DNA from: an uncultured Lachnospiraceae bacterium
Lineage (GTDB): Bacteria > Bacillota > Clostridia > Lachnospirales > Lachnospiraceae
Reading direction: 5' to 3'
Length of the DNA: 32,110 nucleotides
Assembly (NCBI GenBank): GCA_947588995.1
Contig: CANPZI010000031.1
Location: 1-32,110, forward strand
The stretch's first letter is position 1; every line of letters starts with the position of its first letter. A program made the translations under genes and the position numbers. Of this stretch, positions 14,991 to 23,751 are shown piece after piece. The notes beneath the pieces are model-generated. The model saw nothing but the letters and a program-made list of their open reading frames with translations, had not been told where the DNA came from and ran no database searches.

Positions 14991-17507
14991 TTGGAAAACC
15001 CAAAGGACAAACAGGCCGACGTGGGCGGCATGATCAAGGTTGCGACTTTCATTGTTGACAGGCGCAACCTGCTTTTTCTTCTGTTTGGCATCGCCATCAT
15101 CTTTTCTGTCATATCCATGAACTGGGTCAAGGTCGAGAATTCCATGTCGGCCTATCTGCCGGATACCACCGAGACCAGCCAGGGACTTGACCGCATGGAG
15201 GAACAGTTCATTACATACGGCACCGCAAAAGTGATGGTGACAAACATTCCCTACGACAGGGCGGAGGAGATCGCGGAGCAGATCGAAGATCTTGACTCCG
15301 TCATCATGCTGACTTTCGACAATACCACGGAGCACTACAACAATTTCTCCGCGCTCTACGACATCACTTTCGGCTACGAGGAGACGGACGACCGTGCGCT
15401 TGAGGCGCTGGACGAGGTCAAAGAGATGTTTTCCGATTACGATATTTACGTGTCCACGAGCATGGGCGACGCCTCGGCGGAGCAGATCGCCAGCGAGATG
15501 CAGGTCATCAGCGTTCTGGTGGCAGTCGTCGTCGTCTCGGTGCTGCTTCTCACCTCCCAGACCTGGGCGGAGGTTCCGGTGCTGCTGCTCACTTTCATCG
15601 CGGCGGCGCTGATCACAAAAGGCACGAACTTCATCATGGGAACGATTTCTTTCGTGTCGAACTCCGTCACCATCGTCCTGCAGCTGGCGCTCTCAATCGA
15701 CTACGCCGTAATTTTCTGTAACCGATACAAGGAAGAACACCAGACGCTCTCTATCAGGGAGGCGGACATCGTGGCCCTGAGCAAGGCTATCCCTGAGATT
15801 TCTTCCAGTTCCCTGACCACCATCGGCGGCCTGATCGCCATGATGTTCATGCAGTTCGGCATCGGCCGCGACATGGCTCTCTGCCTGATCCGCGCGATCC
15901 TCTTAAGCCTGCTGGCCGTATTCCTGCTGATGCCCGGACTGATTATGCTCTTTGGCAACGCGATGGATAAAACGCATCACAAAAGTTTTATTCCCAAGAT
16001 TCCTTTCGTCGGGAAATTTGCCTACAAGACACGCTACATCATGCCGCCGCTCTTTCTGGTGCTGATCATCGTCGCCTACATCGTCTCCTCGAAATGTCCG
16101 TACGTGTACGGCTATTCCATGCTGGAGACGCCCGTGAAGAGCGACGCCATGATCGTGGACGAGATGATCGAGGAGAGCTTCGGCGCCTCCAACATGGTGG
16201 CGCTCATCGTGCCGGCCGGCAGCTATGAGAAAGAAAAAGTGCTCCTGCACGATCTGGAGCTCTGTCCCGAAGTTGACAGCACGCTGGGGCTCGCCAACAC
16301 CGAAGCCATGGACGGCTACATGCTCACCGACAAACTGACCGCCAGAGATTTCTCGGAGCTTCTGGAACTGGACTATGAGGTCGCGGAACTTCTGTACATG
16401 ACCTACGCGGTGAACGACGAGAACTACGCGAAGATAGTCAACGGTCTGTCCACCTACAGCGTACCCCTGATCGACATGATCATGTTCCTCTACGACGAGG
16501 TGAACGAGGGTTATGTGACGCTGGACGATGAGATGATGGATACGCTGGAGGACGCGCACACGCAGATGCAGATCGCCCTCGATCAGCTGCAGGGCGAAGA
16601 GTACAGCCGCATGCTGGTCTACCTGAATCTTCCCGAGGAGGGCGACGAGACCTTTGCTTTCCTGGACAAAATGCACGAGATGGCAGGCAAATACTACGAG
16701 GGCTCTATCCTGATTCCGGGCGAAGCCACCAGTCAGTACGACCTGTACAACACGTTCCAGACGGATAACACGGTCGTCAATGTGGTGTCGATCCTGGCGG
16801 TGTTAGTGGTGCTGCTCTTCACCTTTATGTCGGCGGGTATGCCCGTACTGCTGATCCTGATCATCCAGGGCGCGATATGGATCAATTTCTCTTTCCCCGC
16901 CATAGAACAGAAAAACCTGTTCTTCATGAGCTACCTGATCGTCAGCTCCATCCAGATGGGCGCGAACATCGACTACGCCATCGTCATCTCGGGGCGCTTC
17001 ATGGAGCTGAAAGACAAGATGCCCAAGAAAGAGGCCATCATCGAGACGATGAACTTCGCTTTCCCGACGATCGTGACATCGGGCTCCATGCTGGCCCTGG
17101 CCGGTATCTTCATAGGACAGATGTCCTCGGACGGCGCGATCTGCGGCATCGGCCAGTGTCTCGGCCGCGGCACGATCCTCTCCATCATCATCGTCATGTT
17201 CGTGCTGCCGCAGATTCTGCTTCTCGGTGAAAAGATCATCGACAAGACTTCTTTCGCCGTGTCCATCCCGCTGAAACTGGAAAGAGTTTCCGGTCTGGTG
17301 CGCGTGGACGGTATCGTCCAGGGGCAGATCAACGGTTCGGTGATCGGCGAGATGCACGGCTTTATCCGCGGCGACGCGAACCTGTTCATGAGTACGGGTA
17401 AGCTGGAACAACGCGAGGAGGACGGCAGCGTGCCGGAGATACCCGAACTGCTTCTGTCCCAGTCGCAGCTATCGGAGAAGGAGGCGGACAATCATGAAGA
17501 AATATAA
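14991..17507 (+). CDS. MMPL/RND-family transporter
   Basis: This 838-residue inner-membrane protein belongs to the RND superfamily, MMPL branch, which exports lipids or other hydrophobic substrates using proton flux. It is an internal duplication: one membrane segment at about 24-46, an outer domain, a five- to six-helix block with SIDYAVIFCNRY (Asp237), then a second outer domain (about 375-580) and a block with NIDYAIVISGRF (Asp661). The DY motifs are the family's proton-relay positions. After the last helix comes an unusual cytoplasmic tail (about 765-838) with short Gly-Val/Ile beta repeats and an acidic end. The start is TTG, with AAAGGAG nine nt upstream. The gene overlaps the next one by 14 nt, implying tight coupling. 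Confidence 0.93.
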   Translation: MENPKDKQADVGGMIKVATFIVDRRNLLFLLFGIAIIFSVISMNWVKVENSMSAYLPDTTETSQGLDRMEEQFITYGTAKVMVTNIPYDRAEEIAEQIEDLDSVIMLTFDNTTEHYNNFSALYDITFGYEETDDRALEALDEVKEMFSDYDIYVSTSMGDASAEQIASEMQVISVLVAVVVVSVLLLTSQTWAEVPVLLLTFIAAALITKGTNFIMGTISFVSNSVTIVLQLALSIDYAVIFCNRYKEEHQTLSIREADIVALSKAIPEISSSSLTTIGGLIAMMFMQFGIGRDMALCLIRAILLSLLAVFLLMPGLIMLFGNAMDKTHHKSFIPKIPFVGKFAYKTRYIMPPLFLVLIIVAYIVSSKCPYVYGYSMLETPVKSDAMIVDEMIEESFGASNMVALIVPAGSYEKEKVLLHDLELCPEVDSTLGLANTEAMDGYMLTDKLTARDFSELLELDYEVAELLYMTYAVNDENYAKIVNGLSTYSVPLIDMIMFLYDEVNEGYVTLDDEMMDTLEDAHTQMQIALDQLQGEEYSRMLVYLNLPEEGDETFAFLDKMHEMAGKYYEGSILIPGEATSQYDLYNTFQTDNTVVNVVSILAVLVVLLFTFMSAGMPVLLILIIQGAIWINFSFPAIEQKNLFFMSYLIVSSIQMGANIDYAIVISGRFMELKDKMPKKEAIIETMNFAFPTIVTSGSMLALAGIFIGQMSSDGAICGIGQCLGRGTILSIIIVMFVLPQILLLGEKIIDKTSFAVSIPLKLERVSGLVRVDGIVQGQINGSVIGEMHGFIRGDANLFMSTGKLEQREEDGSVPEIPELLLSQSQLSEKEADNHEEI

Positions 17508-20500
17508 ACTGCTCTCTGCCCTCTTGGCAGCATCTATCATTATACAGCCGCTCACCGCCATGAAAGCGGCAGCAGCGCCGGCGCAGTCCTCTGAGGAAGT
17601 TTCCGCCGAAGCGGACGGCGGCGCAGAAGAAGCCGCGGAAACCACAGAAGAAGAATCTGTCCCCACAGTGACAATCGAGATCAACACCGTGGAGGATTTC
17701 AAAAAATTTGCCGACAACTGCCATCTGGATTCCTGGTCGGTCAACAAGGTGATCTCCCTGCAGAAAGACCTCGATCTATCCGGCACCACCTTTGAGACGA
17801 TCCCCGTCTTCGCGGGCACTTTTGACGGCAACGGACATACCATCTCCGGTTTTCGCCCCAGTGATCAGGGCTACATCGTCGGTCTGTTCCGCTATATCCA
17901 GCCGGGCGGCACGGTGAAAAACCTGACCGTACAGGGCAATGTCAACGCGGCCAACGAGCAGGAGTGCATCGGCGGCATCTGCGGCATCAACTACGGCACG
18001 ATCCGCACCTGCAGCTTCCGCGGTATCGTCAGCGGGCAGAACACGGTGGGCGGCATCGCCGGCATCAATGAAGTTTCCGGCGTAATCACCAACTCTCTGT
18101 CCGACGGGCGCATCACCGGATTCCACTCCACGGGCGGCATCGTCGGCTCCAACCACGGCCTCGTCGCTTTCTGCAGCAACAGCGCCGGCATCAACGACAA
18201 CTCCGACTGGGTGGAAGAGGACGATGAGCAGGGTACGGGCATTTTCTTCAGTCTTCAGGCATCGGAGGACGATGTCGATCTGTACAGCGGCGTGGACACG
18301 GGCGGCATCGCCGGCTATTCCGACGGCGACATCGAGTGCTGTGAAAATACCGGCACAATCGGCTACGAACATACCGGCTACAATATCGGCGGCATCGCCG
18401 GCAGACAGGCCGGTCTGCTGCGCCTGTGCACCAACAGCGGCGAGATCTATGGGCGCAAGGACGTAGGCGGCATTGTCGGCCAGATGGAACCCGATATCGA
18501 GGTGGACGAGGCGCAGTCTCTGCGCAACGCCGTCAACAAGCTGCACGATCTGATCGAAAAGACGCTGGACGACATGCACGACACCAAGAATGTCTTAAAG
18601 AGCGATCTGGATGATCTGAGCGCTTACGGGGACGGCGCGCTCTCCTCCGGGGACGCGATGGTCGGCCAGATGACGGATTTCATCGATGACAATATGGAGC
18701 AGACGCAGGCAATCGCCAATCGTCTGGATTACATTATGGATATGCTGCCCGACATTCTGGACGACGTCTCCGCTTCGGGGGACGCTTTCGGACGTATGAG
18801 CGATGCTCTCAGGGAACTGCCGGATGATCTGGATTTCATGTCGTCCGTAGACGGAGCCTACAACGAGACGGACTACAACCGCGTCTCTCTGCTCTCCACG
18901 GTGGGCGGCCATATTCTCACCAACATCCTCAATCCCGCGGAGGGAGAATCTGTCACGATCACCGCGGTGCCGGATGACGAAAACTACACTCTCACAAACC
19001 TTACGGTGAAAGATGCCGGCGGGAACAATATTTATTCGTCCACCTCTTCTTCCACCTCGCACACGTTTACCATGCCCGCCGCCAATGTGCGGGTGGAAGC
19101 GTATTTCCGGTACACCGGCGGCGCCGCCGGGATTTCCCTGCTTTCCTATGACGGTGGAGAAACTTTCGAGCCGTATGTAGAGACAGTAACGGATCCGGAC
19201 AGTGTCTCAGGGAATACGCTGCCCCCCGCCGGCGGAGATCCGGACCCGCAGATTGACGGCGGCCTGGCGCCGCTCCTGCCCACAACGCCTCCTATCACCA
19301 CAGTGCCGGAAAATACGGGTGACGGCATCGGCGGCTCTCCCGACAGCAATACAGAAAACGGCGGCACATCGAATTCTACGCCGACCGCGCCGCGCAATCG
19401 CTCACTTCGCTCACCCTCACCCCGCGCTCCACGCGCAAGCGAACCGGCGGTCATCCTGCAGTCCAACTTAAGCGGCAGCGCCGACTGGGAGAGCAACAGC
19501 AGCAACACTGTCACACTGACAATTATACCGGACACCGCCTACACACTGAGCGGAGACCCGGTGGCAACCGACAATAAAGGCTCCGGCAGTCCCGTACCGC
19601 TTACCCGCGTATCGGGCGGCTCCTACCGCTATACTTTCAGCACAGACGCCATAACGACGCCCGTTCTCGTGAACATTACCTTTGCGAAGCTGAACAAGAA
19701 CGACGCCCTGAGCACCTCCTCCGACAATATCCGCGCCTCCATCGCCGCCCTGCAGCAGAGCTCCGCCCAGGCGGAAGCCTGCATCCAGAAGATCAATGAA
19801 TTGATGGGCACTTCGCCTTGGGATAGTCTGTCGCCAGAGATACAAGAGCAGGTTTTGGACAATGTACTGCTCCTGTCCGGGTATATGGACGGTATGTCCG
19901 CCTCCGCCGCCTCGATCCTTAGCGGTTTCGGCACCATATCCGGCGTCCTCGCGCCCTACATAGAGGATGCCGCCGAGGATGCTCTCGGGGATATTGAGCA
20001 GGCGACCAACGAGATTCACAATATGATCAATTCCCTCAAGGAAGCCGGCCGCGGCGTCAGAGTGATCGTGGACTACCTGAACGGCCAGCCGGATATTCAG
20101 TTCGCCACGCTCGGCCCGGCATTCGACGCAGACCGCGAGGAGCTGCACACTCAGCTCATGGGGATCTCCGACGCTCTGAAGAGCTTAAGCGACAACGCCT
20201 CGGACTACTCGGATATCGTCAACGAAGACCTGAAAGCCGTGAACGACCAGCTCAACGTCGTGTTCAATCTGCTGGCCGACCGCCTCACGGACTCCCAGGA
20301 TACCAGCGTGGAGGAACTCTACGAGGAGGCGGACACGGAAGACATCGAAAATATTTATACAGGCAGAGTCGATGCCAGCATCAACAACGGCATCGTGAGG
20401 GGCGACATCAACATCGGCGGCGTCGCCGGTTCCATGTCCATCGACGAGGAGGATCCCGAGGACAGCGCTGCCGGAAGCGTGGATTATGAAGTCGGCAGCC

Positions 20501-21672
20501 ACTTCATCACCAAGTGCATCATCAGCGACAGCGTCAATAACGGCTATATCACCGCCAAAAAAGACGGCGCGGGCGGCATCGTCGGCTACATGCGCCACGG
20601 CATCGTCACGGACTGCGAGGGATACGGCAATATCGAGAGCACCGAGGGAGACTATGTCGGCGGCATCGCGGGCGAATCCCTCACAGTCATCCGAAACTGT
20701 TACGCACTCTGCTCCGTCTCCGGCGCCAAGGATGTGGGCGGTGTGGCCGGATACGCCAACACGCTGCAGGACTGCTATGCCATCGTGTCCGCGGAAGCCA
20801 CCGTGGGCAGAGTCGGCGCGATTGCCGGCGAAATCTCCGAGGATACGGACGGCGTCGTGTCCGGCAACTACTATGTGGGCGACGACACCTACGGCATCGA
20901 CAATATCAGCTACGCGGACATGGCGGCTCCCATCGCCTACAAGGATCTTCTGGCCACGGCGGAATATCTCCCCACAGAGTTCTGGCACCTGAAAGTGACC
21001 TACCGCGTGGAAGACACCTATCTGGGCACGGAGGAAGTGAAATACGGCGCAAGCCTTGCCAACCTGCACTATCCCGAAATCCCTGCCAGAGACGGCTTCT
21101 ACGGCTCATGGCCGGATCTGTCCGATCAGGTCATGAAAGGCAATCTGCTCATCGACGGCTGCTATCTGGACACCGTGACCGTCGTGGAAAGTTCTGAAAA
21201 AGAAGATACGGAAAGCGGAAACACCGCATGGCAGAAGCCCTATGCGCTTGTGGAGCAGGCTTTCACACAGGACACCGTGCTGAACGCGGAGCTAAGCGAC
21301 AGAGAGGGCCCGCAGGAAGCGAAAAACAAGGCCCATGTCATCTATGACATTTCGCTGGAAAACAGCGGCATCGGTGACAAGGACACTTTCGCCATCAGAC
21401 TGCTCAACCCCTACGGCGAGAAAACCAGCGTCTACGGCCTGACAGACGGGGAGTGGCATGAACTGGAAAGCAAATCGAGAGGACAGTATCTCCAGGTGGA
21501 TATGACCGGCCCGCAGGAATCTTTCTGCATCGTCAATACCAAAGCGGATGTCCTGCTGATTGCCGTGATTGCCATCGCCGTCGTCGCCGCGGCCGTGATT
21601 GTGCTTCTCCTCATCCGCATGTCCAAACGCATCAACGGGAAAATCGCGGCGCGCTTAAAGCGCCGCGGATGA
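17494..21672 (+). CDS. Giant GLUG-motif surface protein with mirror-symmetric architecture
   Basis: This 1392-residue protein has a signal peptide (about 1-28), an acidic linker, GLUG-type beta repeats (about 60-335, with GGIAGxN and GGIVGxN motifs), a helical heptad region (about 340-450), a bacterial-repeat beta domain (about 472-544), a Ser/Pro/Thr-rich linker (549-652), a second beta domain (653-728), a second helical region (736-949), more GLUG repeats (956-1146), a C-terminal domain, and a membrane anchor (about 1352-1374) with a basic tail. The order reads the same from either end, suggesting a folded-back stalk. It overlaps the MMPL gene by 14 nt, so it is probably a partner of the transporter, as coiled-coil YhgE/Pip-type proteins can accompany MMPL genes. 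A short basic stretch (about 635-650) stands out. Exact function is unknown. Confidence 0.85.
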   Translation: MKKYKLLSALLAASIIIQPLTAMKAAAAPAQSSEEVSAEADGGAEEAAETTEEESVPTVTIEINTVEDFKKFADNCHLDSWSVNKVISLQKDLDLSGTTFETIPVFAGTFDGNGHTISGFRPSDQGYIVGLFRYIQPGGTVKNLTVQGNVNAANEQECIGGICGINYGTIRTCSFRGIVSGQNTVGGIAGINEVSGVITNSLSDGRITGFHSTGGIVGSNHGLVAFCSNSAGINDNSDWVEEDDEQGTGIFFSLQASEDDVDLYSGVDTGGIAGYSDGDIECCENTGTIGYEHTGYNIGGIAGRQAGLLRLCTNSGEIYGRKDVGGIVGQMEPDIEVDEAQSLRNAVNKLHDLIEKTLDDMHDTKNVLKSDLDDLSAYGDGALSSGDAMVGQMTDFIDDNMEQTQAIANRLDYIMDMLPDILDDVSASGDAFGRMSDALRELPDDLDFMSSVDGAYNETDYNRVSLLSTVGGHILTNILNPAEGESVTITAVPDDENYTLTNLTVKDAGGNNIYSSTSSSTSHTFTMPAANVRVEAYFRYTGGAAGISLLSYDGGETFEPYVETVTDPDSVSGNTLPPAGGDPDPQIDGGLAPLLPTTPPITTVPENTGDGIGGSPDSNTENGGTSNSTPTAPRNRSLRSPSPRAPRASEPAVILQSNLSGSADWESNSSNTVTLTIIPDTAYTLSGDPVATDNKGSGSPVPLTRVSGGSYRYTFSTDAITTPVLVNITFAKLNKNDALSTSSDNIRASIAALQQSSAQAEACIQKINELMGTSPWDSLSPEIQEQVLDNVLLLSGYMDGMSASAASILSGFGTISGVLAPYIEDAAEDALGDIEQATNEIHNMINSLKEAGRGVRVIVDYLNGQPDIQFATLGPAFDADREELHTQLMGISDALKSLSDNASDYSDIVNEDLKAVNDQLNVVFNLLADRLTDSQDTSVEELYEEADTEDIENIYTGRVDASINNGIVRGDINIGGVAGSMSIDEEDPEDSAAGSVDYEVGSHFITKCIISDSVNNGYITAKKDGAGGIVGYMRHGIVTDCEGYGNIESTEGDYVGGIAGESLTVIRNCYALCSVSGAKDVGGVAGYANTLQDCYAIVSAEATVGRVGAIAGEISEDTDGVVSGNYYVGDDTYGIDNISYADMAAPIAYKDLLATAEYLPTEFWHLKVTYRVEDTYLGTEEVKYGASLANLHYPEIPARDGFYGSWPDLSDQVMKGNLLIDGCYLDTVTVVESSEKEDTESGNTAWQKPYALVEQAFTQDTVLNAELSDREGPQEAKNKAHVIYDISLENSGIGDKDTFAIRLLNPYGEKTSVYGLTDGEWHELESKSRGQYLQVDMTGPQESFCIVNTKADVLLIAVIAIAVVAAAVIVLLLIRMSKRINGKIAARLKRRG

Positions 21673-21705
21673 AGTGATATGAGAAACCAATAAAACGGCA
21701 ATAGT

Positions 21706-21738
21706 AAAAACGCCTGTACAATATTTACAGGCGTTTTT
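21706..21738. terminator. Shared bidirectional terminator
   Basis: A perfect 13-bp inverted repeat (AAAAACGCCTGTA and TACAGGCGTTTTT) with a 7-nt loop lies between the convergent surface protein and RsbW-like genes. It has a T-run on both strands, and the RsbW stop codon lies across the loop and stem. Confidence 0.95.
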
Positions 21739-22144
21739 CCACGGTCAGAATGTTCTGGCCGTCCTTGTACTCGTAGCGCACGTCGTCCATGGTCTTCTTC
21801 ACCATGAAGATGCCCAGGCCGCCGATCTGACGCTCCTCCGCGGAGAGGGTCACATCCGGGTCCGCCTTGGCCAGAGGGTCATAGGGCTTGCCGTGATCGA
21901 TGAAAGTGATCCGCACGGCCAGGGAATCCTGATCCACGTCCACCCGCACCGTCGCCGGGCCGGAAGGGTCGTAGGCATATCTGGCGATATTGCTGAACAG
22001 CTCGTCGATGGCCACATCTATCTGCATCTGCGCTTTCATGGGGCAGTTCAGGGCCTCCAGCCGCTCGTCCACAAAGGCCGTCACCGCGGGAATATTGTCC
22101 AGGGTGGCCTCCACGGTCATCTCGTTGGGATCGGTTGTGTTCAT
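21725..22144 (-). CDS. RsbW/SpoIIAB-type serine kinase (anti-sigma-factor-like ATPase)
   Basis: This 139-residue GHKL-fold kinase is of the kind that phosphorylates a STAS antagonist on serine. The N box is intact (AIDELFSNIARYAY, Glu48 and Asn52), the G1 box has DHGKPYDP with Asp83, and the G2 glycines are in IGGLGIFMVKK (about 107-117). ATP binding and kinase activity are therefore expected. It overlaps the phosphatase gene by ATGA and ends in the shared terminator. Its likely substrate is the STAS protein at 27193. No sigma factor gene is present in the operon. It is the intact counterpart of the degenerate domain on the MATE transporter. Confidence 0.93.
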   Translation of the reverse strand: MNTTDPNEMTVEATLDNIPAVTAFVDERLEALNCPMKAQMQIDVAIDELFSNIARYAYDPSGPATVRVDVDQDSLAVRITFIDHGKPYDPLAKADPDVTLSAEERQIGGLGIFMVKKTMDDVRYEYKDGQNILTVEKRL

Positions 22145-23751
22145 CTCATCATCTCCTTAAACTCCAGACACAGCATCGTGATATCGTCAAACTGAGGGGC
22201 GTCGCCCACAAAGGCGTCAATGTCCGCTTTCACCGCCGTCAGAAGTGCATCCGGCGCGGCGTCCGCGTTCTGATTCAGCACCGCCTCCAGCCGCTCCATG
22301 CCGTATAGCTCGTTATCTGCGTTGGTGGCCTCGGTGACGCCATCCGTGTACTGGAAGATCGCGTCCCCCGGCTCCATCTGCAGGGATCCCATGCGGTAGC
22401 GGGTCGTCTCCATGCCCGCCAGCACAAAGCCGGCCCGTATCTTTTCCGGTGTATATTTCCCTTTCCGACGGATGAAAGGCATCTCATGGCCGGCATTCAC
22501 AAAGTTGAACTGACCGGTCTTCAGGTCCAGAACGCCCTCGAAAGCGGTGATGAACAGCTCCTCGCCGTTCCCCTCACACAGGAGTTTGTTGACCTCCATG
22601 AACACCTCGCCCAGATCGCGGCCCGGCGTGGTATGGTCCTTGATCAGGGTCTTGCCGATGACCATGAACAGGGCCGCGGGCACGCCTTTGCCGGACACGT
22701 CCGCCATGACGATGGCCAGATGGGTGTCATCCACCATGAAGAAGTCGTAGAAATCGCCGCCCACCTCCTTGGCGGGAGTCATGGAGGCGTAGATATCCAC
22801 CTCCGGCCGATCGGGGAAAGCCGGGAAGATGCAGGGCAGCATGGAGCTCTGAATGTGGGTGGCGATGTCCAGCTCCGCACCGATACGCTCTTTCTCCGCC
22901 GTCACCGCCGTCAGATTGTCGATGTAGCGTTTGATCTCCGCCTCCATCTTCAGGATCGAGGAGGCCAGTACGCCGATCTCGTAGCGGTTTTGTGTCGCTT
23001 TCAGGCTCGTCACAGGGTTCTCCCCATCGTTGGCAAAACGTCTGGCTTCGCCGGTGATCTCCGCGATGGGCCGGATCACCTTGCGGTTCAGCCACAGCAG
23101 ATAGACAAGCAGCGTCAGGACCACCATCGTCACCGCGATGGTTGCGACCCAGCGGACATATGTGCTGCGCGCGCCGTAGAGAACGGTCATGGATTTCTCC
23201 ACGCCGATCACGGCCACCACCCTGCCGCTGGAATCCTGCACCGCCAGGCCCGCCGTGGTGTGCGCGCCGGACTCCGTATAGGAATACAGATACTTCTCCG
23301 CCCGGCCGCCGGTGGTCAGGATGTGCTTCAGGTCGTCCACGTATTTGGGGTCCGTGTCCCGGGACACATAGCCGAATTCATAACGGTCAAAGCCCGTGGC
23401 CGGGTTGACGGAATCATAGATATAGGTGGTCGTCATGTAATCCGTCTCGTCGATCTTCGCCACGTAGATAAAATTACAGTTACTGCTTACCACCAGCTCA
23501 TCCAGACGCGCCAGGATGGCATCGTATTCCTCATCCGTCTGCCCCGACTGCAGGTACCCCTCCAGTTTGTCCGGATTCAGATAGGTCAGCGCCGTCTCCG
23601 CCACCTCATAGGCGGTGTCGTTGTACTGCCGCTCCAGCACATGGGTGAACTGCTGATAGCCCGTCACCGCCACGATGACGCTTAGGATCACAATGAGGGC
23701 CACGATGCTCGCGACCATCACCACCGCCAGTCTGCGATTCTTCTTTTTCAT
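22141..23751 (-). CDS. Membrane sensor SpoIIE-type (PP2C) serine phosphatase
   Basis: This 536-residue protein has a cytoplasmic start, a membrane segment (about 8-31), an extracellular Cache-like sensor domain of about 165 residues, a second membrane segment (about 200-221), a HAMP linker, and a SpoIIE/RsbU-type phosphatase domain (about 300-535). Metal-binding motifs GDFYDFF (about 330) and MADVSGKGVPAAL (about 348) and the late YTDGVTEA motif are intact. Such enzymes dephosphorylate STAS proteins, so an external signal would be converted into the STAS state. It overlaps both neighbours by 4 nt (ATGA), giving tight translational coupling with the GH3 and RsbW genes. The sensor's ligand is unknown. 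Confidence 0.95.
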   Translation of the reverse strand: MKKKNRRLAVVMVASIVALIVILSVIVAVTGYQQFTHVLERQYNDTAYEVAETALTYLNPDKLEGYLQSGQTDEEYDAILARLDELVVSSNCNFIYVAKIDETDYMTTTYIYDSVNPATGFDRYEFGYVSRDTDPKYVDDLKHILTTGGRAEKYLYSYTESGAHTTAGLAVQDSSGRVVAVIGVEKSMTVLYGARSTYVRWVATIAVTMVVLTLLVYLLWLNRKVIRPIAEITGEARRFANDGENPVTSLKATQNRYEIGVLASSILKMEAEIKRYIDNLTAVTAEKERIGAELDIATHIQSSMLPCIFPAFPDRPEVDIYASMTPAKEVGGDFYDFFMVDDTHLAIVMADVSGKGVPAALFMVIGKTLIKDHTTPGRDLGEVFMEVNKLLCEGNGEELFITAFEGVLDLKTGQFNFVNAGHEMPFIRRKGKYTPEKIRAGFVLAGMETTRYRMGSLQMEPGDAIFQYTDGVTEATNADNELYGMERLEAVLNQNADAAPDALLTAVKADIDAFVGDAPQFDDITMLCLEFKEMMR

